A stretch of 64,000 nt of DNA from Cliona cf. orientalis (lineage: Eukaryota > Porifera > Demospongiae > Clionaida > Clionaidae), in NCBI GenBank assembly GCA_963930775.1, contig OZ005689.1, forward strand, positions 10,489,010 through 10,553,009. Direction: 5' to 3'. The first letter of the stretch is position 1, and every line of letters starts with the position of its first letter. This document shows positions 1 through 10,319 of this stretch, in pieces. The translations under genes were made by a program, and so were the position numbers. The notes below the pieces were generated by a model, which had not been told where the DNA came from, made no database searches, and saw only the letters and a program-made list of their open reading frames with translations.

Positions 1-1
1 G

Positions 2-1027
2 GTATTCATAAACCTGTATACATCCATTCTGTGCATTCTGCACACTGTAAGTGTGTGTATCATCATCGTCTGTTACTTTCCCAATCATTCAAAGAAATCC
101 AGTTATCGTGTACGGGAGTCTAGCGATGGTTCAAAACGATCTGACGTAAAAAAGTTCATCGACAAGTTGATTGGTGACAAACGATATGAGGATCTTCTCC
201 TAGGTATAAGAATTACGTCAAATACAACCTTAATTGTAGAAGTTTTAATAAGATTAATAGCGATCATTATATGGACAATGAATTCAAGTGATATTCCAGG
301 CACATTTCTTGCAGTGTGGTTACCAAATCTAGAACTCTTGGCAGTATCGATACTTCTAAATGTGGTATTGAACATATGCATAATAAAAAATGATGGATGC
401 AAAAACTGTTGCTGTAACAACTCGTCAGCAGCCCTGCGCACATTTTTTACATTATATGGAACTGTGTTTATTCTCCTCTATTTCTTCTTTCCGACTATTG
501 TACTAACATTTGCGTATCCTACCCAAATGATTGTGATATTTGCATTTGTGATAGCCTACCTATTTGCAACATCAGTGTTTTCGGCTGCCATAGTTAAGCT
601 TTTCAGGTATAACAAACAATTGAAGAATAGCGCACGCAGAAGGAATGACGATAAGAGTATTGAGCTCCAAAACAAAGCAAGTAAAGATGAAAGTGCCCAA
701 CAATACTCACAAGAGGAACAACGCAAGAGTGTGGAGCAAAGTGAGACATGCTGTAGCAATTTAGATCGTTATGGATTCCTAAGCCGGAACAGAGAATTTT
801 TTTACCATTTTTTTCTTTATTTCATGCCTCTATGGATCGTAATACTGTACCTGCACTTGCTTATGCTGTACATCTTATACATGCTCATGATTGGAAGGGG
901 CACGGTCATTACTACAGGTCCAACATTTATAATCTCTTTATTTACACCTGCCCTCCTTTCGAGTATCGCCGCTGCTGTCTTGAAGAAAAGTACAATTATT
1001 AAAGAAGCAAAAGAGGAGGAAGAATAA
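2..1027 (+). CDS. Multi-pass membrane protein, 5' end outside window
   Basis: The reading frame is already open at base 2 and runs to TAA at 1025-1027, about 341 codons, so this is the C-terminal part of a larger protein; the apparent GTG at 53 is not a start. Roughly seven hydrophobic segments are visible: one at the very start, then around the residues encoded near 230-280, 300-370, 440-520, 530-600, 800-890 and 910-980. A charged loop rich in K, R, E, S and Q (about 610-760) separates the fifth and sixth segments, and the tail ends in an acidic EAKEEEE-type stretch. The seven-helix count suggests a receptor or transporter-like protein, but I recognise no family motif (no class A DRY or NPxxY, no class C hinge), so no function is assigned. 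An AATAAA-like GAATAAAC overlaps the stop codon. Confidence 0.6.
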   Translation, partial: VFINLYTSILCILHTVSVCIIIVCYFPNHSKKSSYRVRESSDGSKRSDVKKFIDKLIGDKRYEDLLLGIRITSNTTLIVEVLIRLIAIIIWTMNSSDIPGTFLAVWLPNLELLAVSILLNVVLNICIIKNDGCKNCCCNNSSAALRTFFTLYGTVFILLYFFFPTIVLTFAYPTQMIVIFAFVIAYLFATSVFSAAIVKLFRYNKQLKNSARRRNDDKSIELQNKASKDESAQQYSQEEQRKSVEQSETCCSNLDRYGFLSRNREFFYHFFLYFMPLWIVILYLHLLMLYILYMLMIGRGTVITTGPTFIISLFTPALLSSIAAAVLKKSTIIKEAKEEEE

Positions 1028-1289
1028 ACAAATTTAATGCACCACACATTTGAAAGCACTGATTAAAACTCCTGAAAGTATAGTTGTCATATCATGCAGT
1101 GTAAAATGTATATAGTAAAAACTCAATATTGATTACTTAATGCTGAACTTGTCTTATGTAATGATCTTACACAATTTGAGAGTAGTATATGTATACCAGC
1201 TATTATTTGAATACCAGCGATACCATGTTCAGTGCAGTGTTATTGATTTCTTCACTTGCTATTATCACAATAATATAATAAATTTTTAA
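1028..1289. other. 3' flank, no gene seen
   Basis: AT-rich spacer downstream of the membrane-protein ORF. It is probably 3' UTR and intergenic sequence; I see no ORF or inverted repeat. Confidence 0.5.
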
Positions 1290-1795
1290 TATGAAAGTAG
1301 AAGGCAGCTCAAACCAGACACAAAAGTTGTTAAGATATGTATCCATTATTCTTTGTCCTTGAATGGAGTGCATATGGGTTAGATAATTGTGAAAAGAGGT
1401 GGTGGTTAGTGAGAAAAATGCATCCAGTTATCCTCATTAGTAATAATTGAAGGGCTCAGAACCAGAGTGGCCTAACCCACAAATGTTGAGTTAGCCCCCC
1501 TAATCTTGAAAACATGTTTAAAATGCATTTCATGAGCAACAGAAAATTCGCATTTTTGAAAATTTGAGTGATTTGGTAGAGTAGGGTGTTTGGTTTTTAG
1601 TCCATTTTTGAGCTTTTTAGACATTTTCCCACATTCAATTTGAGGTTAGGCCACTCTGGTTCTCGACCCTTCAATTATTAATACTGATAGTATTCCTTTA
1701 TAACTTGTCCTTGATGAATCTCAATTCGTTAATCAGCATAGTAAAATATTCAGCAGCAACGTGACCTCTTCACAAACTCTGCAGGTGATCTGTTT
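1290..1795 (+). repeat. Dispersed duplicated segment, copy 1
   Basis: This segment reappears in the same orientation at 19262-19557, with long near-identical stretches beginning with a shared GTAGAAGGCAGCTCAAAC. Copy 1 is longer because a 240 bp inverted-repeat element sits inside it (1441-1681). No convincing coding sequence spans either copy. The homologous block ends around the shared AACTCTGCAGGTG. Confidence 0.7.
1441..1681. mobile_element. MITE with ~35 bp terminal inverted repeats
   Basis: Left end TAATAATTGAAGGGCTCAGA and right end (reverse complement) TAATAATTGAAGGGTCGAGA match for about 35 bp into the element, both continuing ACCAGAGTGGCCTAAC. The paralogous segment at 19262-19557 lacks this block, so it is an insertion. 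It is too short to code for a transposase. Confidence 0.75.
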
Positions 1796-1802
1796 AAGGG
1801 AT

Positions 1803-3262
1803 TTACTCTTTTCACCCCGCTTCATGCCGGAAGTATGACCACACCCACCAATTAGTACCTGCTCATGTTGAGTGTGAGTACAAGTGTGTCTGTCATTCTC
1901 ACACATCAGCTAGCAGCGGCATGATTGTGTCAACGAGGGGGGGTGCCTGATTAGTTGGGCTTTGAAAGAGTTAGCTAGCTATTAAGCAGGCTCCCCACAA
2001 GTTTCAATTTTCGAATCAAGCGATGTTGCCAACATTGTTGATGTTTGATGGTAAACTTAGAAAAAATGCTCAAGCAAGTCAGGGGGGAGGGATGCCTAGG
2101 AATGTGGATAATCTGTGGAATGAGACATAGTTTCAAGTCATGATGAACTTAGAATTTAAAATTATAATGTATATTGGATTGATTTTTCAAATTAATTTGG
2201 AGTTCAAGTTTCAGTAGCACACGGACTCAAATCCTGTGCCAAACTACTTGAGACATGGAGCTGATTATGAGACCCTTATTCCCCTCTCCAGTTTTGATTT
2301 TACTGTGAGTCTAGCTGGCCAGATGTCTGATGGCCTTTGGCCTTGTGGCTTTAAGGCCAAAATTAATAGCAATAAGCTAAGCAATTTGTTTGTGGTGGGA
2401 TAGACTACTTTAGCCTGTCCCCAGGTCGTTTGCTGGGAATGATCTGAATATTAAACTATCTGATCAGTAAAAATAAATTATTATAGGTACACAATGTCAT
2501 GCACTCATTTGATCATGCTGGTGCAATTGCTAAGATTCTTCAGAGATAGTAAATAGTCCCCATAATAATAGTATCCTATCCTAGTCTCATGCATATGCCC
2601 AGCCCCTCCTACACAAAAAGGATGGGCTGGGCACAAGACTAATCCTATCCAGGTGCACAACAGTTGAGACCTACTTAACATTAGCAACATAATAATATTT
2701 GTGTCTCAGACTACATGACAGTGTAACTTAGCTACTCAGCTGTGATTAGAAATCGAGTGAATGACATCTCATTATCAATTTTGTGTCACTTTGAGTAGTA
2801 CTGTCACACTAGCTATTAAGTGGTCTCCCCAGACCATCCATGGCAACTGTGTGTGGTACATAGTCCCCTGCCATTTCCAAGGGGGGGGGGGGGGGGGGGG
2901 GATTGGATGTTGCTACCATAATATTAAATTAATAGTATTGTAAAATTCAAGAGTTCAGGCATGTACCAGTGTTTAATCACAGATGCCCATGAATGATACT
3001 GTCATGTATTCAGAATGACACAAACATGTTACTGACGTTAAGTTGGACTTGACTGTCATGTACCTGGACAGGACACCGTTATTGTGTGGACTAATTATCT
3101 CAGAAGGACACAGTCTTAATCTTTTCACTGATCAGCAAGAGATCTGGAGTAGTAGTAGAGATTGATAGTATTGGAAGTGCTGAATGGGATGGGGCAGCAA
3201 ACCATTAATTGGTGGGTGTGGTCATACTTCCGATATGAAGCAGGGTGAAAAGAGTGAATTCC
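1803..3262. repeat. 1.46 kb segment bounded by ~50 bp inverted repeats
   Basis: The left arm at about 1803-1855 (ACTCTTTTCACCCCGCTTCA, continuing into GGAAGTATGACCACACCCAC) is repeated as reverse complement at about 3197-3262. The interior holds no plausible gene, only a 21 bp poly-G tract (2881-2901) and AT-rich sequence. It is probably a decayed non-autonomous DNA transposon; I could not identify a target-site duplication. Confidence 0.55.
2881..2901 (+). repeat. Poly-G tract, 21 nt
   Basis: Uninterrupted run of G on the plus strand, one of a set of long G runs in this window (see also 8915, 9021, 24552, 25426, 31900 and 55639). Confidence 0.95.
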
Positions 3263-3617
3263 ATGCAGAGCTGGAGCTGCATGTGACTCACATGTAGCAT
3301 GCCTCCACATGCGGAAATTAATATTATAATATGGGCGCAGGGTTTCATCTAGCGACAAAAATTTGGGGTGGAAGCGCATTAAATGAGTGGGCATATTTAG
3401 CACACCAAGTTCCTTGGGACGTATTTTTAGGAGAATTTCTGAAACCCTGGGGCGTCGTGCGGTAGCTAAATTGAACTTCTCAGCTTCCACACTTTTGCAC
3501 TATAAAATGCATGCACAGCCGTGAGAGTGCCTCAATTGTAACTTGCTCTATACTCTTGAGATAAGTAGGTTCACAGTCCAAAATAAATTCGACATCTACG
3601 AATGAAATTAGCTCTCA

Positions 3618-5007
3618 ATGAATCCAACAATGTCTGTCACATTCTTCAGTTTAGCATTGTTCCTCATGTGCATTGATCCCACTAGAAGTACAAGCACTAC
3701 ATACCACGTTGCAACCAGTACTAGTGCTTGTGATAATGTGAATGAAAACTGCCAAACACTTTCTCAGTTTGTTGCTGGTTCTCACAGTGCTTCAAGCATC
3801 ACTTTGATCTTACTTGATGGAAATCATATCCTACCTGTAGATTGGTCCATTTCTAATCGAAACAATGTTACGGTACATCCTAATTCTTCAGCAGCTGTTA
3901 TCAACTGTAATGGATCTCCACTAATACAATTCTCATTTGTACAAAACATTTACATCAGCAACATTTCATTCATTGGATGCAGAATGAATGCCACGAACAT
4001 TTCCAGAGGTCTAATGCTTAGCAACTCTTTATTCATAGGCCAGGGCATAGCAGGATCTGCATTAGTGTTGAATAGTGTAGCATATGCAAACATTGATAGC
4101 TGCATATTCATATCCAATACAGTTGGAACTGCAATTGGTCGAACTTTGCCACCTTAATGTGCAAAGCACAGTTGGTGGAGCAATTTTTGCAACTAATAGT
4201 AACATTAGTATCAGTCGAAGCAAATTTGAGAATAATTCTGCAGGATTTGGTGGATCGATGTTTACATATTTGCAGAGCAGAATAACTATTATCAATTCAA
4301 CGTTCATTAACAACACCGCTGATGTTGATTCCGTTATGTATGGCACTGGAAGTGCTTTATATGATTATCGTGGTAGTGTTGAAATCCATGCGTGTACATT
4401 CACTTCAAATGTAGCTAGAAGAGCTGGAGGGGCATTATATTTCTATGATAATACTGCAAGAATTTTGAGCAGTGATTTCTGCAATAACCGTGCTAATCAT
4501 ATTGGTGGTGCACAGTCGGGTATATCATCTACAATTTTCTACGACAGTAGTGTATTTATCAACAATTCTGCACTCAATTGGGGAGGTGTGCTTGACAACA
4601 AAGATGGGAGCAATATTACCATAAGAAACTGCAAATTTGAAAGAAACTTCGTTGTTAATCATGATGGAGGCGTAGTGCGTAATGTAAATGATATAGTGAC
4701 CATCATGAACACAACATTTTCCTACAACACTGCCAATCATAGTTCAGGTGGAGCTCTAAGTGGTTTGGGTACCAATTTCACAATAGTTTCTAGCCGATTT
4801 ATAGGTAATTCTGCAGCAAAAGGTTATGGAGGAGCTCTAAACACTGCAGGTGGAGGAACTAAACTCAATATTTTTGACAGTGAAAGCGCAACCACACTTT
4901 ATGGACAACGTTACGGTACCGTTTTTATCAACAATTGTGCAAAAGAAGGAGGGGCTGTATGGAGTTCTGCACGAAGCTTGTCAATCAATGCTTCAATTAT
5001 GGTGTAG
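3618..5007 (+). pseudogene. Secreted beta-helix (Pmp-like) gene copy, frameshifted and truncated
   Basis: Starts with ATG at 3618 and a signal peptide (hydrophobic VTFFSLALFLMCI), followed by the same layout as the long gene at 20327-24238: a short Cys-containing N-terminal region, then right-handed beta-helix rungs with recurring patterns such as GGAIFA, FINNTA and GGALYF plus many N-glycosylation sequons. The first frame (3618-4157) ends in TAA shortly after FISNTVGTA, and the beta-helix continues without loss in another frame (about 4137-5007), so there is a frameshift between about 4125 and 4155. The second frame ends at 5007 without the Cys-rich region or membrane helices that the complete paralogue has. 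No good splice pair explains the frame change. I call it a truncated pseudogene; an assembly indel could account for the frameshift but not for the missing C-terminal half. Confidence 0.75.
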
Positions 5008-5905
5008 GATAGAGAACATCTTAGTGATGTGAGATTTGTAGCACTTTTAAAAGTAGACAATGATAATGACTCACGATTTTGTTGTGTGCATAGTTACTAA
5101 TTAGTGTGAGTGTGTGCACATGACTCTTGATTTTATTACTGTGTGCATAATAATATAGAGTGGACATTATTCATTGTTTTTGATACACTATGTAGTATCA
5201 TAGAATGATGATTATTAAATAATTATCCATGTATCATGTGGGTAGTACAGGTGCAAAGGTACATGTGGTATCCTAGCTGCCATAATATACTCAATTATTT
5301 GTTGCTTTGCCTTTCTGGAATTTGTACATGTACACAAGATACTTTTGAACACTAACTTTTCATGCATATAATACCGGTATGCAGTCATGGTACATATAAT
5401 AATAATAAGACAGGTTGCTAATTATAATACAAGCCACCACTGAGTTTCCAACCGTGAAATTCAAGTTGATCATGACAAATCATAGCAGCTTAATTCGTGA
5501 TGTAGCGCAGCTCAATGTATAGGATCATCATGATATTATTATGATTGCTGTGATGCATAATAATTATGTGACCCGAGTCATAATTATTTGCACTCTGACT
5601 CTAAGATCTATACAGTGTTTGTCATGTGTAACTATGCTGCTGTCAATAGGCTGGGAAACCCAAGGGCCATGCAGAGAAAGGGTGCCAGTGGGCATTGCAT
5701 GGTTCAAAGGTCATAATAATATTATTATGGCTGATGGATGGAAACTGATAATATTATATCACTCGCTATTATCTGTAAGAAATCAATTAGCTAGTAGTTT
5801 CTCATCCCTCATAATTTCCACCCGCATGCATTTTATGATTAGGAGCACAATGCAAAAGTATACTGCCTCCTTTTTGCAAGCGTTTTTTATGACCATTTCC
5901 ATCAA
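5008..5905. other. AT-rich spacer, no gene
   Basis: I see no coding signal. Small ORFs around 5541-5912 have no recognisable features and lie in AT-rich sequence leading into a dispersed repeat at 5907. Confidence 0.5.
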
Positions 5906-5906
5906 A

Positions 5907-6860
5907 AACTAGAGCTCTGTAGAGCACATACCCCGCGTGCACATTGTGCAATCGTTGCTTTTGTGTGCATGGCTATAATAATTTTGTGAACTTCAGAAAA
6001 TTAGTGGAAACGGTGATAAAAAGCACTCTCTCTGCACCAGATTTAGCTGTTAGTCTCGCTAGCCACACCCTTCAATCTCAAGAGAAAGAGGGTCTGGTGA
6101 CCATGCGTATAGCTAGTTGTTCCGTTGGAATGCAATAATTACAAAAGACGTCACGGGTAACCACAAACAACGCGAGGCCAACTGCATTGCGCGCGCGCCG
6201 CCAGTAAAGCGTTGCCAAGCAATAAATTCAAATCTCGAATCTGATTGGACGCGACCAAATCCTGTCGCCAGAACAACTCGTTGTATGCATGGTCACCAGA
6301 CCCCCTTTCCCTCGGATTGTGGGGTGTGGCTTGCGAGACTAATCTAGCTGTATAGCTGTGTTACATTATGATTTGCAATTGGTTCCATAGGGCTGCAGAT
6401 TTCAGCTCCGTCAGCAGATGCGGATAGACTATAATTATAGATTTTACGAGTATATATGCATTATTGATTTCGACGATCTTTACCAGTTGGCTACTTAGTT
6501 GTGCGCATGAGCAGAAAACACAATGTACATGCATTATGCATTGAGTAGGCACCGTCGATAGGCGTGACTACGTTAGCCAACAAAAGTCACTATTTGTGAC
6601 GTGTCCATCGATTTGACGCACACTGAAGACAGTTTTTCGCCGGATTCGATTGATTCGTTATGCTTACGAGTCGCTTAGATGCCTACATCTCGAGATATGG
6701 CGATTTTTGTGCTCACGACGACAACGACAACGACACGACCGATTACTTTACCCCTTGCGCATGAGCAGAAAACACAATGGGCGTGCATTATGCATTGAGT
6801 AGGCATTGTCGATGGGCATGGCTACGTTAGCCAACAAAAGGCACTATTTGTGACGCCTGT
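5907..6860 (+). mobile_element. AACTAGAGCTCT-family element, copy 1, with partial internal duplication
   Basis: Begins with the family's 5' end (ACTAGAGCTCTGTAGAGCAC then CATACCCCGCG) and contains the family's 3' region, a stretch of ACGACAACGAC repeats followed by ACCGATTACTTTACCCC (about 6716-6756). The typical GCGCGGGGTAA terminus is missing; instead the block GCGCATGAGCAGAAAACACA seen at 6501 is repeated at 6757, so the end is rearranged. An independent element (6051-6341) is inserted within it. There is no transposase. Confidence 0.7.
6051..6341. mobile_element. Mutator-like MITE with 10 bp target duplication
   Basis: The ends begin TAGTCTCGC and the two arms match for about 60 bp (left continues AGCCACACCC and GGGTCTGGTGACCATGC; the right arm at about 6282-6341 is its reverse complement). 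It is flanked by ATTTAGCTGT (6041-6050) and ATCTAGCTGT (6342-6351), a 10 bp direct duplication with one mismatch. Long terminal inverted repeats with a 9-10 bp duplication are characteristic of Mutator-like elements. The 291 bp length is far too short for a transposase. Confidence 0.75.
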
Positions 6861-7498
6861 TTATATTTCTGACTACCACTATATACCATTATTTTCAGCT
6901 TTTCCGTTTCCGCTTTCCGCTTCAGTTTTCTATTTCAGCTTTCCGTTTCCTTCGTTTCTACTTGCCCGAGCACGAGTACATTAAATACAGAAATTTCAGC
7001 CCCACCCTTCTCATGCATATTCCAAACCAGCCATCCGGGTGGAGTCTGGCCGCACAAAATGGACTCCCATGCATCCCTCCCTAGACTTGTGCGCCGAGGT
7101 GTAATCATCTGGCCACGCGAGACTATCTCTTCACAGGGTGAACTAAAAAATGATAATATGTATTTTATTTTAGGCCATGCCAGTGAGATTTCTCATCTGC
7201 TATCACCCGCCTACTGAGCTTTTGGTTTTGCTGACCATTTCCTAAAAAATAATGTATTCTTGAACATGCGCAGTAAGAATTTTACAATGCTCCGATGGCT
7301 CACAGTACATGCAGAAGAGCTCCTGGGATATAGACCACACCCACTAGATCCGTCTATCATTAATTAAAACTCCGCCAACGGCACACCCAATATGATTAAG
7401 CAATAACTTTGGATCCAGCACAATTTAAGCAAGGGATGCTTTGAGCCATGGGTCTTTGATATGTGGCCTCCTGAAACCCAAAGTTATTATTGAGAACT
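6861..7498. other. Spacer, no gene
   Basis: Intergenic sequence including a T/C-rich patch at about 6890-6960 (repeated TTCCGTTTCC-like words). I see no ORF or RNA gene. Confidence 0.4.
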
Positions 7499-8434
7499 AG
7501 TGAACGAATTAAAGTCCAATTGCAAGTATATTGGGAGTCTGGGGGCACTTTCCCACAAATTTTCAACCGTATTACGCTGTTGTATTATAATATTATCTAT
7601 AATATAGCTATTTTTACATATTATATCCAACAGTGCAGTAACCTTCGATTGCTCGTACCCTGGTCCCATTTTAAAAATTACCTAGAGACACCACCATCTG
7701 TACCACTGTCCCAGCTACACCAGTGCACCCACACTATAGCTTTTCGTGTGTAGCTGTGTAGCTAATTTTGTTATTCATGTAGCCTATCGAGGTATTAACC
7801 CACTATAATATGCACTTTTACTATATAGACACACTGCCATGGACTGCAAGCAAATTACACAGCCTGGGACTGCGGTGCAAAGTTATTGCTCAATAGATTA
7901 ATATCTAGCTATCTAATCTATGCTATGTGTATATGCATATTAGGTGTTTCCGTCGTTCACAGAGGCACAGTTATCAATAACAACAATGTTTTGTTATGAT
8001 GTTTACTCTTCTCATGCAGCTCTGTAGCTAAGCATTTTCCTTTTATGGTTAGAAGTGAGCGCACTGCACTTGTAGCCCAGGGGAAGCTTGGCTCATCAGG
8101 AATCCCAGAATGTATAAACACCCCCTGGAGCTGCCATATGTACTTGTCACTTGCTGTGGCAGTGTAGCTATCTGTTATAAAATTGCATATGTTACACCTT
8201 GATAGGCTATAGGTAAACAATAAAATTATACTATACACATGAAATGGGTGAGTGCACTGACTGGGTGCAGATGGTGGCATCTCTAGGTAGATTTTAAATC
8301 ATGTGTGAGAGATTGAAGGTGACTGCACATAATAACAGCATAATACAGTACTGTTGAAATTAATTTTCAGGGAAAGTGCCCCCAGATCCGGACCCCATAC
8401 TTTGCAGTTGGACTTCAATTCATTCTTCCTTTCT
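7499..8434. repeat. 0.94 kb segment with ~65 bp inverted ends
   Basis: The left arm at about 7499-7565 (includes AAAGTCCAATTGCAA and CTGGGGGCACTTTCCC) is matched as imperfect reverse complement at about 8366-8434 (GGGAAAGTGCCCCCAG ... TTGCAGTTGGACTTCAATTC). The interior is non-coding. It is probably a decayed inverted-repeat transposon. Confidence 0.5.
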
Positions 8435-9018
8435 CATTTGGGATTCAGAAAAAAAGGAGCCGCCCATGATCAGTCTGCACGAGAATATAGTACTCTACTG
8501 TACTGCAGCTATTAGCAAAATTAAATTTAATTGACGAATGTGAGGATCCCATTGCCTGCCCACCGCAGTGACATCACACTAAAGAAACGCATCCTTATTT
8601 GCTAGAAGCCATGGAAACACATTTTCATGCCACTTTTACTCATGTTTCTGTTGTATTTAAAGATATCATTTCGTCCAGTATCAGATTCTGAAACACCCAG
8701 CTAAAAGGATAGAGAGAGGGGAGGGGAGCATGTATTTTTGGTGCTGTAGTAGCTATAGTATAATATACTATACAAGTGATCATAACAGCAACATGCAATG
8801 CTATGATCATTGTATACAAAACAAATACTATCGCACAGTGACACTTTTAGCTACAGATTATTAACATTTCATGATGGCAATTATAGTCAGAGGCGGCTGA
8901 GAGTAGTTCAGTTTGGGGGGGGGGGGGGGGGCAAAGGCAGTCAAATAGACACCCACAAGCTTGATAATAGAATGAACAATGTCATATTATATCACTACAA
9001 TATAGTAGCCTTCAACTT

Positions 9019-9054
<36 letters not shown>

Positions 9055-9214
9055 GGGGGGGGGGAGTTGCCCCCCCTGCATGCCCCCCAGTTCCGTATCG
9101 ATGAATTTTTTTTTCTACTTAGTGTATAACACAGTGACATGTAAGTGAGCATGAGATAAACTTTGAATGAACAAGTAATACACGTGTACTTATAGCTAAA
9201 GGCTAGTATGAAAT
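8435..9214. other. Spacer with poly-G tracts at 8915-8931 and 9021-9063
   Basis: No gene. It contains a 17 nt G run (8915-8931) and a 43 nt G-rich run, 33 G then T then 9-10 G, at 9021-9063. ORFs reported through these tracts are glycine- or proline-repeat artefacts. Confidence 0.6.
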
Positions 9215-9445
9215 TAATAAGAGTGTAACCGCCTCCCCTGACAGTGTTGAAAAGTAGGAACACTTTCAAATTTAAAGGGATTAGCACAGCAAAACCAAAG
9301 ACCATGCGTACTGGAATAGGAGAAAAGTAGTACTCGTAAATCTTGCTTTGATCTAAAATGAAACAAATAGGTGACAAATCTTTTGTGTCTTAATAGCAGC
9401 AGATATTCAGATGTCAAAGCAATTCCTTCCAATAATTTGTATCCA
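9215..9445 (-). pseudogene. Relic of a class C GPCR 3' end
   Basis: Read on the minus strand, this segment aligns at DNA level with the last transmembrane part of the intact receptor at 10320-12359. Shared blocks include CTATTAAGACAC (end of TM5), TTTTAGATCAA followed by ATTTA[CT]GAGTACTAC (extracellular loop 3) and GAAAGTGTTCC[CT]AC(C/T)TTTTCAAC (after TM7). The relic lacks most of TM6 between the first two blocks, is frameshifted, and has no upstream body. It lies 0.9 kb upstream of the intact gene and in the opposite orientation. Confidence 0.75.
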
Positions 9446-9639
9446 AATGTCATTGATGCAATACACTTGCAGGAGCTTCAACATAGCTAAATGCCAGCTC
9501 AGTATTTGAGTATTATAAACAATAATTATTATGAGAGCATAATATTTCAGTCTTATGTTAACGTTTACAACTTTTGCATGTAAGATGTACAAAGTTGCAA
9601 TTTCAGAGCATATTTCAATCGTATGTTAACCTTTTAAAG

Positions 9640-9950
9640 CCCCCCCCCCCTCCCTGACTGTAAAGTGTAGATATTTAGTGTCCATAAGCCAATAAAAACA
9701 GTAGCTATAGCTAGCAAACTAGCTATTGTACCATAGTATGCCTTGCTTTGTCGTTTTCTCGAGCTTTGCCCATCGGTACAGAGATCGTGGCATTCGACGG
9801 TCGGTAATGGTCGTCACATGATCCCGCGGATAAGCCCCCTCCCCACTTTTGCCCAATGCTTTCATGCTAGCATGCACAAAGGGGAGGGGGGTGGGGGGGG
9901 GGCGTAATCGCGGGATTCTGTGGCATTTACTTATTTCGACTATGCGCAAT
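9640..9950 (-). repeat. Dispersed repeat shared with 60450-60750
   Basis: The segment with a poly-C patch, CTCCCTGACTGTAAA, CAATAAAAACAGTAGCTA and a GC-rich end is repeated in reverse complement at about 60450-60750 (TTTTTATTGGTTATTTTACA then GTCAGGGAGG). Non-coding, unclassified repeat family. Confidence 0.6.
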
Positions 9951-9963
9951 TATTTTTTCAAAT

Positions 9964-10181
9964 ACCGTATCCGATCTAATTAACGCGCCTCTCTAATAGA
10001 CGCGCCACCTCGGCCTGAAGTGCACGCTCTATTTAAATGCGCCCACCCACGCGTCCCTATACTTTTGTGTATAAATTTTGCGCGCCACCTGGTCGTGAAG
10101 GATAATTTTAAGGCTCTAATGGCGCACTACCCAGCACTCGTAATTATTTTTTCATGGCGCGTTAATTAGATTGGATACGGT
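9964..10181. mobile_element. 218 bp MITE
   Basis: The ends are 26 bp inverted repeats with one mismatch (ACCGTATCCGATCTAATTAA left; reverse complement of right ACCGTATCCAATCTAATTAA; both continue CGCGCC). The interior is GC-richer than its surroundings. I could not define a clear target-site duplication, so the superfamily is open. It sits 140 bp upstream of the class C receptor start. Confidence 0.75.
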
Positions 10182-10319
10182 GTTATTGTTGTTGATGGTG
10201 TATTGTGAAAATTGCATTCATGCAAGGTTAAGGGTGGAGCTTGTCTGATAATGCACCCACACAAGTTTTGAATAAAAGCAACCAATCTTGAAGCTTCACG
10301 GCCATAGCTACATTTTAGA

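Noticed and set aside
9012..9377. Minus-strand protein with a poly-proline tail
   Set aside because: The tail is the poly-G tract; the front part is the class C receptor relic, which is frameshifted and truncated.
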